In this document: piece after piece, positions 46,301 through 58,179 of the stretch
How the letters are laid out: each line of letters opens with the position of its first letter
Numbering within the stretch: the first letter of the stretch is position 1
Origin: Chiua virens
Taxonomy: Eukaryota > Basidiomycota > Agaricomycetes > Boletales > Boletaceae
Reading direction: 5' to 3'
Assembly (NCBI GenBank): GCA_019787685.1
Contig: JAHNUO010000003.1
Span: forward strand, 1,612,001 to 1,676,000
DNA length: 64,000 nucleotides
Notes under the pieces: model-generated
What the model was told of the DNA's origin: nothing
Seen by the model: only the letters and a program-made list of their open reading frames with translations
Databases searched by the model: none
Made by a program: the position numbers and the translations under genes

Positions 46301-46927
46301 TTATCCACCCGAGACTCTTATCGAAGGCGAGACGTAGATGAGAGCGGAGGGACTTTCCACGCCTTAGTCTTGAAAAGCGGACTGAATCCTTGATAGCATC
46401 ATGCAACCAATCGATTGAAGAATAAGAAGAATACCAGACACGGAAACCGTTGATTGGGACATTGAGGTCATCATCGGGGGCGGAAAGCATGGATCGGACG
46501 AGGGGGGCGTCGTATAAAGAAATACGTCCTCTGGGAGAGACGGGGAGTTAGAGAGGGTCGCGCAGAGGTCGGGGAGCGTGCAGTGGGAGTCGGAGGTCCT
46601 GAGAATGCCCCTCGGCCGATGGGAAGTCTCGGTAATGAAGGAAGATTGCGACGGCCTATAACAGTACTAGATGAACGATGTCCCAGAGGTGGTCGTGTTG
46701 TTCCATAAGTTGCAGCAACATGAATTGTGCAACAAAGTCCTTTCGTCAGAAATTTCGACGTTGTCCACGGTACGACGCGAAGGCCCATGTGCAAAGTCAA
46801 TGCTGTTGTGGAGAAGGCGTTTCCCTCCCAAATCCACTGAGGAAGAACCACTACGAAAATTGTTCTGCGGAATGGCGACGTCCATCAAGGACTGGGACGA
46901 TGTCGAACGACTGTCGTCAAGAGACAT
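43316..46927 (-). CDS. CLC-family chloride channel/transporter with CBS domains (Gef1-like)
   Basis: Membrane protein moving Cl- (probably in exchange for H+) in endomembranes. After a Ser-rich cytosolic N-terminus come [20 protein letters not shown] and [20 protein letters not shown] (first helix). Then, across introns, GSGIPEIK (the selectivity loop, serine form expected for chloride), [35 protein letters not shown] (with the gating glutamate), and [20 protein letters not shown]. Two CBS segments close the protein: CRVQTLCP..GFPILRR and SVYMDE...RYVIVTD, ending [13 protein letters not shown] at 43316. About a dozen introns. The ATG at 46927 is the first in frame. Head-to-head with SMD3, 281 bp apart. 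Confidence 0.93.
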
Positions 46928-47208
46928 CGCAGTGGGTCGATGCGCAAACCTCCGACTGCAGGCACCACGGAGTAAAGAACGCGTCAGAGCGAGATCACGA
47001 GCTGTAGAAGAAAGATTACTACCTGAAAGTGACACCAATGGAAGAGGGCGAACAAAGACAAGTCACGGTGCTAGTTCCGCCAATCCTGCAATATATGTGC
47101 CGGTACCTCGGTGCGACTATCTAAATCGGGTATCCATGAATAATTCGTGTACTACGATACAAACACACGCAAACAATACATTCTCATTCACCATTATCAT
47201 CCAGCACA

Positions 47209-47805
47209 ATGACGACGGCTGGCCTTGGTGTTCCTGTCAAGTTACTACACGAGTCTTTGGGTCACATAGTGACTGTAGAACTGAAAACTGGCCAACTTTA
47301 TCGCGGAAAACTCGCAGAAGGTGATATATTTCATAGATACCGCATGTCTGATCTGATTATCTGAATTTCATGCAGCGGAGGACAACCTTAACATATCGTT
47401 GAAGGATATCACAGTGACAGGACGGGATGGACGTGTCTCGCAGCTAGATCAAGTTTATATCAGGGGAAGTATGGTTAGGTTCTTCATCGTGCCAGACATG
47501 CTGCAGAATGCCCCGATGTGAGTTTGAGTGTTGGTTCGTTGCTTACATTGTACTGAGGCAGAACAGGTTCAAACGAGTTGGTCCGAATGCCATGCGTGGG
47601 CGCGGTATCGGTACAGCGCGTGGGCGTGCTACCATCATGCGAGGTATGTTGATCCACTTCCTACATTGGATGCATACTTACGGTTCACCCTTTGTAGCAA
47701 ATGGTGATTACTGTGGTTTTGTGCGTATTTGGAATATACTAACGTTCTTTTCATAGCTCGCCGCGGTCGCGGTGTGCCTGCGGCTCGTGGCATTAGGCGG
47801 TGAGC
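47209..47805 (+). CDS. SMD3: Small nuclear ribonucleoprotein Sm D3
   Basis: Core Sm-ring subunit of spliceosomal snRNPs. Sm1: [20 protein letters not shown] and YRGKL; Sm2: [19 protein letters not shown]. These give the usual two-part Sm fold, followed by an Arg/Gly tail ([26 protein letters not shown]), the target of arginine methylation in the family. Three introns: after KLAEA (about 47320-47374), within NAPM (about 47518-47570) and within IMRA (about 47644-47757). The spliced product is about 125 residues, normal for SmD3. Stop TGA 47803-47805. Confidence 0.95.
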
Positions 47806-47960
47806 ATACATCCGGTCAAAAATACTTTTAGTTTACTTTGACGTTGTATATGTAACATTTTTGTCAATACTGATAATGTACTCTGGTGCAAAACCATCGA
47901 CTGAGATCTATCATAGGGGATGAAGCAGAGTGGTGAGTAAAAGAACTCCAAGTACCTGTC

Positions 47961-48277
47961 TCAAAAGTCGGATACTCGTCCCTTGAAACTCCAATCGCCA
48001 CCGTCTTCGTGAACCCACTGGTGGACAGGTTCGTTCTTCGGTCCTCCTTGCTCGCCTGTGAGAGGGTTGGTGTCGCCCTCAAAATCGGGTTTAACGGGTT
48101 TTCTTGCGTCGGAGTGGACAGCAAGTTCTGCCTGCCTCTGCAGTGCAAAGGGGTTTGCGCAGCACGCTGGAGCTCTTCGAACTCGCGCTGCTGATCCCGG
48201 GGAAGGGGTGGTGGGGCTGGGCGATTCAAAGCCGAGGACAGTCCTCGCACGGGAGGGTGGCGGAGAAGACGAAGCAT
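47961..48277 (-). CDS. Succinate dehydrogenase assembly factor 4 (DUF1674), with a frame slip
   Basis: Matrix chaperone of the flavinated SDH catalytic subunit. The N-terminus (MLRLLRHPPVRGLSSALNR) is a good mitochondrial leader, followed by REFEELQRAA. The C-terminus in another frame has HSDARKPVKPDFEGDTNP, GEQGGPKNEP and DWSFKGRVSDF, the diagnostic ending of this family. The two halves are separated by a frame change at about 48155-48165. The only GT..AG pair there would remove 28 nt, too short for an intron in this genome. The span of 317 nt is not a multiple of three. Either the consensus has an indel or the gene is broken. Both ends are well conserved, so I favour a working gene with a base error. 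Confidence 0.82.
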
Positions 48278-48550
48278 CGATTGTGGTAGTCCGCGGATGG
48301 AGAGGCTGACTTTTAGATGATTATAATCGTGGGAAATACAATACAATGTGTTTATTTTTGTGAAAAAACAAATTATATTCCCGCGGGACAGGCACGGTCC
48401 CACCAACATTGTCGCTAAGATTCCGGCAATGACGGCACCGAAGAGAGTTAAGACCCCGCTGGTTGTGGGTAGTCACGTGGATATGTTAAGAGTAAAGGCA
48501 GTCTGATCATTGCTTGCTCTCTTTCCCTCTCGTTTCCCCCATTACCGATC

Positions 48551-51500
48551 ATGCACTCCCACTATCCTCACAGCATCTATGATACTAATCTCATAGAAAT
48601 TGCTGAACCCTTCCCCGTCCAGTCCATCCCGCCCACCCATTCCTTGCTCGCCGTACATCACCCCGAGCAGTTCTCCACAGACTCCGTATACAAAAAGCGC
48701 AAGCTTGAGCGCGCTTGCGATGCTTGTCGTCGAAGGAAGACAAAGTGCGATGGCCCCCGCATGCGGGACAACATCTGCACAAACTGTATCCAGAATCGCA
48801 AGACGTGCTCTTATGTGTCCGTAGCAACCCTTGCGTTCCTTTGTATTCCCTCACTCATTCCTCTTCAGTGAAGCTTCAAAGCCTAGAGGTCCTCCGAAGG
48901 CGTTAGTTCACTTGTACAATTTCACGTTCCCGTGTTGATGTGCCTTTTACAGCTACATCACCAGCTTGGAAGGACCGGTCGGAAAAGATGGAGGCACTTT
49001 TGAAGCGTGTGAGTACCTGTTTCGTTCGTTTTGTTAGGCCACCACTTTCAAAGTGCCACCCCTTCCTCAGCGTGCCCTAATTCCCAGTCGGTATCAATCT
49101 GCCACGCTGTTTCGTCCATTCTGCCCTTGGCAACTAGCTCATACGCTAATCATTCCATTTACGTAGCTCCGTCCCGAAGCCGATTTCTCCGAGGAGTTGG
49201 GTCCCCCAGTGGTTCGAGACTCTTGGAAGACCGACCCTGAACCCCTTCCCCACAATTCTCCCCAAGAAAAGTCTGCCTCACCCCCCGCATCGTCTTTCAG
49301 ATCAAAGACTTCCCCCTCGAGATCTTTACAATCCAATGTCCCTCCTTCTGCCAGCGCGACCTGGCGTACATCCCGCAGTGACTCAGATTTGTCGTCCGAT
49401 ACGTCCTCAGAAAGCGAGGAAGTCGGAGAACTCAGCCTTTCCCGCGGAATGAAACGTTTGACGGTTCGTGGATTAGAACCTACTCAAGACCAGTGTTCCT
49501 TGAGGGACAACCAAGTTCGCTTTCACGGCAAGAGCAGCTTTTTCAAGCTTATCGAACCGACTCGCAAGCTGAGAGACGAACATGTCAACAGCTTCACTGG
49601 TGGAGAGGAACGCAGCCGCTCAAGTCGAGATAGCACCAGTCCTATCAATGCTGCCGCATTGCGACGTCCCCAATTTTGGGCTACCCCTTCAGTCAGTCTG
49701 GGTCCTGCTTTCAGTTCATACTTTCGTTGACCTCATGTACCTCGTTTTCATTTCTTTTTCAGTGGGAACTCGCCTTCGAAGGTTTTCAGAATCGACTCGA
49801 AGACATATCTTTTTCACTGGCCGAGGAATTTCCACCCCAAGATCTTGCTGATAGCCTGATCGACCTATATTTCGCAAATGTCAACGTATACATTCCATTA
49901 TTTCACCGCCCGACATTCGAACGTCAATGGAGAGATGGTTTGCAGCACAAGGACGCATGGTTTGGATGTCTCTGTTTGTCCTTGTTCGCCGTTGCGAAGC
50001 CGTTGGAGCGACGACTGCCCGTGTACTCGATGATGGTAGCAAATATGTCATTTCTCCTGCGGAACGGCCCGTTGAGGAATATAAGTGGCAGCGCGCTGGC
50101 TGGAGATTCTTTAACGCAGCCGTTGGTGCGCCGTTTTCTCGTTCACAAATGCATAGTTGCTCAAGTCCACAGATGTCCACCGTGGTTCTCTTAGCCTCTT
50201 TCATCCACCTGGTCTATTTGAAGTCCAGACCATGGCCGTCAGTCCACTGGTTCGGTTTTCAAAACTCTTTATTAATTCCAGTTGAACAGTTACTCGGGAT
50301 GTTTCTGCGGGGCACAGCATTCCATCCTGTCGCATGGCTCTTCATCAGCGTTGGTCTTCGCAAAGCACAGGATGTTGGTGCACATCGGAAGAAAATCTAT
50401 GGAGACAGACCAAGCATCGAGGGGGAGCTCTGGAAGAGAGCGTTTTGGGTTCTTGTCCTTCAGGACAGAATAGCAAGTGCTTCCTTGGGACGTCCGTGCT
50501 GTTCCGGCGAGGAAGAGTAAGGTGCCATTCCTGGCAGGGTTCTTTGGCTGACTCCTTCGTTCATGAAGGTTCGATGTCGAACTTCCCCTGGAAGTTGATG
50601 ACGAATATTGGGAAACAGATGATCCAGAAAAGGTATTTCGGCAACCACCTGGAAAGCCATCAAAGATAGCCGCCTTCAATTCACACCTTAAATTGACAAA
50701 GATTGTTGCTTATGCCATGAGAACGATCGTGCGTTTTCCCATCCCGTAATGGATTTTTGACTGACGCCGTTGGCAAGTATGCCCTTGATAGATCAAAGTT
50801 GCTGTTCAGCGCCGCGCGTCCGCGGTGGCAGGAGGTTTTGGCGCAACTCAATCATGCAATGACTGAATGGGTGGAGTCAGTTCCGAAGCACCGTATGTGC
50901 AATTTCTCGCGGACTTTGCGTTTCCAAGGTTAACACCTTTTCAGTACGCTGGTCACCTCACATCGAAGACCCACTATTCTCACAGCAATCAGCGACACTC
51001 TATATCACCTATTATCTGATCCAGATCATCATCTATCGACCTTTTTACCGCCGTCTCTCCACTCTGTTACAAACGTCACCCCACATTCTAACATGCCCAT
51101 CCCCTGTATTGGAGTTTGTGTCAATGCTGGCAAATGTGTTTCTCGCATTTTGAAAACGCAATTCAGCCGCGGTTATTCAAACATCCCTACCTTGATATCA
51201 GGCTCACATGTGTGTGCCGCGATTCTACTCATGAACTTTTGGGATTTGAAGTGGCAAGAACGCAATCTGATGCGCTGCGACGCATTCGCTGACGTCAAGT
51301 CCCCTCTGGCTCTAGCCATGGCTGAGTTGCTTGAGGACATCTCTGTCTTCATCGAGGCATTGGAAGCAGTCAAACCTCGCTGGAGAAATGCGGAAATGTA
51401 CTTGTCAGCGTTAATTACCTATTCTAGCCGCGAACTTCGCTAATCACTTCCAACAGGAACGATCTCGGTTCTTCTTTGCCCCATAGTCTCGGCGGATTCG

Positions 51501-52230
51501 AACCAAACATCCCCAAGAACGATCCTCTTTCACGACATTATTCCTCCAGGTTTGATGACAGCGTCTACCACAGCGCGGACTACACAACATTTAGGGACCA
51601 CCGAAACCCTGGTGCTCTACCACCCATCGCGACTTATACTTACGATACCCATGTTGAGCCGTCCGAACCCAGCCCTCACTTTTTCGAGTTCCCTCATATT
51701 ACCCGATACCCTGTACCCAGCACCCTCCCACTCCCGTCTTCCACGGTTCAGGACCAAGGTGATCAGTCTGTGTCACGTTTCCGACCGCAACAAAGTTATG
51801 ATAGGCTCCCGATACTCTCGGAATTTGGTGACCGAAGCTCATCATCATCCAGCATCCGTTCTCGGCCAATTTCCCTATTCGACGAAAGGATCATGGATGA
51901 AACATCTACAGCACAACACGACTCCTCCGTTTCCCGACCGTTCGCCGTGGGTACATGTACATCTTATAGTGGATCTGTGCCGACACACCAAAGCACTTCG
52001 AGTAATTTTGCTCCCAGCCAACCAAGGTATGTATTCCAGTATATACATGTTCCCGCGCGTTGCTTACATTACTTGATAGACTCGGTTGGGCAAGCGATTG
52101 GAACACGAATCCAACTTTTGCATACGGACCGGATCCTGACAATGCAGCATTCGAACCCGGTCTTGTATCACGAGATGAGGAAACCAGGAGTTCGCATGTC
52201 CAAGCACTGTCTTTCCCCGGACGTTTTTGA
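48551..52230 (+). CDS. Zn2Cys6 (Gal4-type) transcription factor with fungal-specific regulatory domain
   Basis: A binuclear zinc cluster sits at residues 56-90: KRKLERACDACRRRKTKCDG then NICTNCIQNRKTCSYV, six cysteines with normal spacing. A short coiled linker (YITSLE) follows, then a Ser-rich disordered stretch. The middle-homology region starts at about 49860: DLYFANVNVYIPLFHRPTFE, GCLCLSLFAVA, and later GTAFHPVAWLFISVGLRKAQ, GELWKRAFWVLVLQDRIASA. The C-terminal 250 residues are low-complexity. About nine introns; the last lies at about 52027-52079 and the protein ends SFPGRF at 52228-52230. Target genes cannot be inferred; neighbours are not an obvious cluster. A nuclear regulator. Confidence 0.9.
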
Positions 52231-54673
52231 TTCAGATACCCTAGCATCTTTCTCTTCTGCTATAGATTGTTACGAACATTTTTACGACTGACATTTCTAT
52301 GTTGCACCTGTTTTGCTATCTCAATGGAACTATTATATCCCGTATACATACTTTACATACCAAATGTTGTAATCGTATCCGCATGTTTCCGTTAAACGTG
52401 TGCTGTTGCTGTGATTTATGGAAAGAAAGTGGTGTTCCTGAAGAGACCCGGATTGATCCGTCTGCGACGAGTGCGCCCGCAGCGCAGGAAATCTTCGGAT
52501 ACTTTGTATATGCGCAGTCCGAACGGAGCAAGCCGGATCAAAAGCACGTCGATCGGAAACTTCACCTTTCTAGGACTTCTAACTTGAATATGGGGAAACG
52601 GCTGCAAGGACCCGATGCAAACGCGTGACCGCCCTGATCAGTGCATTCAACATCGAATAAGTACATCAACGATGTAACCTGAAGTGGGATGCTCGACAAG
52701 GTCGGGTACATGAATATGGTAGCTTTGAGGCGTTTCACTCTGAGGCAACCCAAAATAATGTCCACTGGAGATCAGATATCGATATCTCGAACTTTTGGGC
52801 AGCAGTATCCGTCGATCAGAATGAGGTTGGAAGTCTTGGGATTCCGTTATATCGGTCCGGGGTCCGACGTCGACTTCTCCTCGCAAACGCCTTGAATACT
52901 GGTTTTGATCCTGGAAAGCATGTCTAGCATTCTCGGAAATGCACGGCACCTCATTGGTGCTTCCCACCCAAGCACAAGTCCCGGACTGGACCGATATGTC
53001 GAGATCAGTGAAAACGCCGACATGATCGAAACTTGGTCGAAACCGGCTGGGTGAATGTGGCCATAATAGCTGGCTGCTTCATCCGAGCGAGCTGATGCAA
53101 CTGTACTAGTATGGTAAGCGATGGCGATCTTAGATCGATCGGCGAGACGACCTCGTCTCAACTCTCATGACTCTGGATGTAATATTTTAAAGGCCTCAGG
53201 TTAGCAGGCACCTCCGAGTTGGAGACGAACATCGTCCAATGGATTGGAAAGAGCACGCACCGTTGAAACCCAGTGGCGTCGTTTGAAGGATAGACATCGA
53301 TAAGTGATACATAGTTCTGGGAGTGGGCCGGCTCTCGAAACCGCGCGAAGCCCAATTGACTCGGGTGTTGGAGACTTGGAGACTAAAATCAAGATAGGGG
53401 AACAGCTCGTCAAGTATACTTTACCAGGCTACCTCGGGCTAACTGGAAGCCTAAACGTAGGGATTTACCAAGTAGAGTACAATGATCGCCGGAGATGCCG
53501 AAAAACGAGTGCACGGTCAGTAGTTACTACTGCACCGATATCATGCTTTTATCTGTTGTTGCCATGGTTGTGATCTGGGCAGGTGGAAAATTTGTTGGGT
53601 AGGGTTGCCAGTAGAACCAAGGTAGATGCATGGCCAATACAGTACACTGGAGATAAACCATTGAACGTGGCGCAGCAACCTTTGGGTCGGGTGAGTCGAT
53701 TTCAGTTGTTTGAGAAACGTATCACATTCAAAGCCTAAGTGGTTTGAGAGGAACGCCTGCCAGTGGCTGTAGTAGTTCCAAGTAGTCGTTGTAATCACGA
53801 GTCCACAAGCAAGTCGAGAATTTGTACTATTGAAATCGAAGTTCTCAGCTTGCTTTGACACCAATGCGACTGACAGTCCCAAGATGGAGGCTGAAGATGG
53901 CGGGCTTAGAGTCAAATAAGAAGTAGATGACTGACGTACACCGTCACGGAACGACGTGCAGATGTCATCGAGTTCTGAGGATCACGCAGCAATCTAGTGA
54001 TCATCTAGGGTCTACTTCTCTTGAATAGTTCCGCGAAGTTTTGATTCTAGGAAGCAAGTTTTGTATTCGAAGCGCGTGGCAACACATTTGTGCTTCCCAG
54101 CCAAGCAAAGCCCCGGAGCTGGCTGCTTCACCCGAGCGAGCAGATGTGACAGTAAGCGATGTCGATCTCAGAGCGATCGGCGAGGCGACCTTGCTTCAAA
54201 TTTCATTGCTCTAGGTTCAGTATTGATACTCAGTGGTATCGTCTGAAAGATAGATGTCGACAGTGACACGTAGTTGTGAAAATGGGATGTCACTTGAAAC
54301 AGTGGAACCTTGGTATCTGGAATCTGAAGATGGGGAAACAACTCGTCGAGCTCAGTTTGCAATGCCACTGAAAGCCTGGAAGTGGCGATTTGTAAGTACA
54401 AAATCGCCGCGAAAAGTCGCTAGGCTCAGTGGTACCGGTACCATTGACACGAGGCGTTTACTATCACGCAGGCTCGAGGTGTCATGAGATCACAAGCGTA
54501 CCTAATCTTTGAGCTCTGTGACGATTACACTCACCTTGACACCTTTTTCGTGTCTCCAAACTGGAGCATTGCCAGCGTCATGAAGCAGACAGGTCTTTGC
54601 GTGCATCTATCATCCGTATAGTAGTGGATTAAATAAGCTGGCTCCAGCGCTAGCAACCTACAAACAATCATGG
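52231..54673. repeat. Degenerate, locally duplicated sequence
   Basis: No intact gene. Segments recur in diverged form: about 53065-53165 with about 54115-54210 (both contain GCTGGCTGCTTCA.CCGAGCGAGC then CGATCGGCGAG), and about 53280-53415 with about 54240-54350. Another piece, about 53540-53610, recurs near 55248-55300 (GATCTGGGCAGGTG). Short minus-strand frames in the two larger copies have parallel translations (for example VSLSTSIFQTIPLSIN and its counterpart), suggesting decayed paralogues of one small gene of unknown family. Confidence 0.55.
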
Positions 54674-55161
54674 TCATCGAGCGCGTGCGTTTTGCTTTGG
54701 TTCGGCCAGCGCCTCGTCTGCCAAGACATCCCTTGGTCCCGATGAAGCAGTCCGAGCACCACCCGCAGGGTGAACCATCGCTGTATGCCGCGTAACGGTG
54801 GTTTGCATCACAAACGCGACAATAGCCTATGACAATTCAAACCCGTCAAACTTCCCAACACACGCATAGCGATACGACAGAACACTCACGAACACCGTTG
54901 CCCCCAACAACACGCGCTCCTTCCACCGTTCATCACCCACAGTCTCGTCGAAATGCGGCCGTCTCCGAGTGGCCGTGGGTCTGTATCGAACCGGGTCGGG
55001 GGGGCGTTCCCAGCTCGTTGCAACCTCGCCTGTCATCGTGCTCTTGCCGCGCATCACATCGTACGCTTTGGAGATAGCTTGAAACCGCGTTTCGACAACG
55101 TCAGGAGGGTACTTGCGAGCGACAGGCGAATCGGGGTGGTAGATACGAACGAGGTCATAGT
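54674..55161 (-). pseudogene. J-domain (DnaJ-like) membrane protein, 5' part missing
   Basis: The right-hand exon begins at a splice acceptor with YDLVRIYHPDSPVARKYPPD, ETRFQAISKAYDVMRGKS, so the J-domain HPD motif and last helices are present. The first helix and start codon were not found upstream, where the repeat seen at 53.5 kb lies instead. Downstream is a membrane span (ERVLLGATVF joined across an intron to AIVAFVMQ) and a short tail ending at 54674. Full-length relatives are small J-proteins anchored in mitochondrial or ER membranes. It may be truncated by the local rearrangement or start in an exon I cannot see. Confidence 0.6.
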
Positions 55162-55819
55162 CTAGAGCGAAACAAAGGCGTTCGTGTTTCAGTTCACTCC
55201 TGCATATCGACGGACATGGAAATATGGGGAAACGTCACCGACATCGTGCCTTTATCTGCTGCTGCGTGGCAGATCTGGGCAGGTGAAAATTTGGTGGGGA
55301 TGGGGATTCGGATGTGTTGGATATGGGTAGGGGTTGGAGCTTGAAGATGCATGTCTGCAACGAGGGTAAACGACGTAGTGCAGTAAGGTTTGGGTCCGAT
55401 GACTCGATTGTCTGAGGATATTAGAGTACGACATTAGGCGCAGCGTTCGTCTGGTTGGAATAGTCCTAAGTGGTCGTTATACTAGATCGCCCTAAGTCAC
55501 TTGGCTCAAACTTTGTCCGAGTCCGTGACCGTTGCAGAAAACAGTCAACTGCGTATACATGGGGGTACAAGAAATATTGCGACATTCAATCGATAACATC
55601 TACAAATGTACAAAAGATTTGGGATTGACTCATGTCCTTGACAACGTTGTAATCAATTACTATCCCAGTGATATGGACAAGGGGTGGGGCAGTCTCGACC
55701 TGGTTTAGCATCGTAAGGGTATATTTTCATCGCGTATCACTCGACGCATGACAAATTGGTATTCTGGTATCCATGGACTGTATTCAAGCAAGGCTTATGC
55801 GCACCAAGGATTCCGCGGC
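55162..55819. other. Intergenic with a diverged repeat copy
   Basis: Holds the third copy of the GATCTGGGCAGGTG-type repeat near 55250-55480 and no recognisable gene. A plus-strand frame at 55748-56002 is only a shadow of the Smr gene on the other strand. Confidence 0.5.
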
Positions 55820-56935
55820 CTAACGCAGCTGCGCGATGAGCACGCCAGCGTTGTGCGGGTCGACTTCGGTGGGTATGTTATGTCTTTCGAAAAGTTAGAA
55901 CGTGCCAGCGGTAGGACGACAAGCGACATTATGGATCACCCACTTTTTCATGAGATCCTCAACAACAGGTTTAATCTTGGCGACGTGGCCGTCAGAATGT
56001 AATCCTTTCCCTAAATGTCATCATTCAGTGGTGTTTGCAAGTCTTGGCACGAAGGAAGCCACTTGCCAACGATGAGCCGGATTTCAGCGTCCCCTCTTTG
56101 TCGAGCCTCTTGGATGCTCTTTTCGACGTATGACACCGCCTCCTTGACATACAAGCCATGGAGATCGATCTCCCCGGGTTTACTATCCTGCCGGGTATCT
56201 TTGAATACAACAAAAAATAAGCGATCCACGATGTCATACCAGGTTATTTTCTATCCCATGTCACAGCGTCTAGTAAGGGTCCGCGGTTACGAACAACGAG
56301 ATCCCACGCACGTCTGAATATCAAAGCACTGGCTTCAGCATTCAGGCCCTCCATCGTCCGTTCGTGTTGCTTCCCCTTTTTGACAGCTCTTTGGCACGTG
56401 CGCCATCACCTCGAGCATAGGCTTCGTGGCTCTCTTGGAAACAACGCGCCATCACATCACCTTGCTCGTTCGCCTTGGCACGCAGGGCCAGGTAATCGCC
56501 ATGCTGATTAACTTGACTTTGGTCCTTGAAAAAGGCAGATTATGTCCTGTGGAGTAGGGAATAGTAGAGGAGTCAGGAGACACACTTGATAGGGCCTATG
56601 TTCCGGACGAGGCTTGGATACTGGCTTGGATACCTGCTCCTGTGTATGATCGCGTTAATTAAGGTGTTGTCTCATTTTAGTTTACGACGTGTGCCAACAA
56701 CAGCTGGTCATACAAAAACGTCGTGTACAGATAACACACTCACTGGACGCTCGGATAGTACAGGCACGGGCCGCTCCGGCCTGGTCACCTTGCTTGCAAG
56801 TGGCTGCGGTTTGGGTGGCCGTTCCACGTACTCAGGTCTCTGATACTGGGTAGGAGGCCGTTCCTCGGTTGTCGAACCACCACCACCACACAAGACTTGC
56901 ACCAGGGCAAGGAGGATATCCATCAAGCCAGCCAT
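55820..56935 (-). CDS. DUF1771 and Smr domain protein
   Basis: Starts MAGLMDILLALVQVLCGGGG, then a Pro/Gln-rich linker. DUF1771 follows as LRAKANEQGDVMARCFQESH, EAYARGDGARAKELS. The Smr domain then reads KPGEIDLHGLYVKEAVSYVE, EIRLIVGK and GLHSDGHVAKIKPVVEDLM, ending VDPHNAGVLIAQLR at TAG 55820-55822. The DLHG and GKGLHS motifs are the nuclease/RNA-binding signature of Smr proteins, which in yeast act in no-go RNA decay. Introns split GK|GLHS and KK|HNIP. In DUF1771 an A5G4 run near 56375 is one base short of the frame joining ELS to the following helix. That is probably a homopolymer error, otherwise a disabling deletion. Confidence 0.85.
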
Positions 56936-57153
56936 CTTGGAGGTTGGGAGTGTGGACAGTGAAATGAATGAGAGCGTCAACGACGATGGTTTTAAGCACA
57001 AAAAAATGCTGTGCGTGCAACGTGTAGGAGAAGCATAGAAGGGGCGAATCCATCGTGGTGGATGTACAGCATAGTAAGTTACTTAAGACGTTCTAACCCG
57101 ACAAACGAATGATCACCAACCACATTCCCTTGACCGAGCAACGAATCTCCGAC

Positions 57154-58179
57154 TCAAATCTCCAATCCCACAAGGATGTAGGCAGGGTTAACCTGGAAGG
57201 CAGGTTTAGTGACAACGCTTCCACCGACGTACATGAGCGAATGCAAAAGATCGTTGAGCCCATCAAAAGACTTGTTGAGGACGATGACAAGTGCAGAACA
57301 TTTCAGGTGTTCATCGGCTAGCTCCAAGAGGGCCACAACACTGCACGGATTCCCTGTTAGTAAAAGACGATTGCAGTGAGCTGAAGAAGCACCTTTCGCG
57401 CAAGCTGACAGCGGGGGCATTCTTGCCATCAACATAAAGTGTCTTGGGCTTTCCACGGCAATCGAGGACGATTCCGTCAAACATAGTTCCCATGGTTGGC
57501 ACAGAAACAACGACGCTTTTAGCAAAAGGTAAAATGCTCAATCCATCAGAAGGAAAGATGTTCAAGAGAAAATCCAGAGCATCCTTTGAATGTTTGGTAA
57601 GTATTCCATGAGCACCACTCGCGTCGCTGTCGTCTGGGGTCAATGGAGGTGTAAGGAGACTAGAGGGAGATTCGGATCTTCCAGGGATGAATCTTGGTGG
57701 CACGGAGGCTGGGATTTGAGTACTGGTGAAACAATTACTGATCGGACATGATTTATCGGGGGGAGAAGGTGAAAAGAAAGAATCGGGGGATTGGGAGATG
57801 ATAGGCGCCAGACCGCCTGTCACACAGTCTGACGACCCTCTATCAGGAGGGCATTTTGCGTTGGGGATGTCAAAAACGCCACTGCGGGAAAACAAATCCA
57901 GACGGAGGATAAGCAAAACTAAGAAAGTGACGTACTCCGGGTCCGCCAGAGAAGGTAGTAGAGTAATAATACATGTCGTCGGTGCCGTGCATGTGGCACA
58001 CGGCAAGTACGCTCGGAGTGTTGTCGGAAGTGAAAGCCCCATCTCCAACGGCGTGACGGCCGTTGCTAACAAAAAACACAAAGAGTATGAGAGAAAGAAA
58101 GAGCACTGTAGAGTGTAACAAACGTGGGGCAAAGACTAGATTGCTGTTTTGTATAATTCGAGATTGTAGACTGCGACAT
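57154..58179 (-). CDS. Ornithine decarboxylase antizyme (two frames joined by +1 ribosomal frameshift)
   Basis: Antizyme binds ornithine decarboxylase, sends it to the proteasome and blocks polyamine uptake. ORF1 starts at ATG 58179 (MSQSTISNYTKQQSS). It has introns at 58066-58123 and 57882-57935, reads NTPSVLAVCHMHGTDD and YYYSTTFSGGP, and ends at TGA 57870-57872 after TTT, 65 codons in all. Shifting +1 at that point enters ORF2: FDIPNAKCPPDRG, later GTMFDGIVLDCRGKPKTLYV and, after another intron, VVALLELADEHLKCSALVIV, HSLMYVGGSVV and ending AYILVGLEI at 57154. The C-terminal half is the antizyme domain. Polyamines are known to stimulate the frameshift in this family. There is no ORF2 start that would make it a separate gene. 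Confidence 0.93.
57870..57875 (-). promoter_or_regulatory. Programmed +1 frameshift site, TTT TGA
   Basis: ORF1 ends TGG CGT TTT TGA C. Slipping one base gives GAC and opens ORF2. Antizyme frameshift sites end in a stop codon, most often after TCC; TTT TGA is a known variant in some lineages. The site is 9 nt downstream of a splice junction. Confidence 0.85.

Noticed and set aside
48130..48165. 28-nt intron in SDHAF4
   Set aside because: GT and AG are present, but all other introns here are about 41 nt or longer, so an indel is more plausible.
55748..56002. Small plus-strand gene of 84 codons
   Set aside because: It is antisense to the Smr exons and the intron between them, which match a known family.
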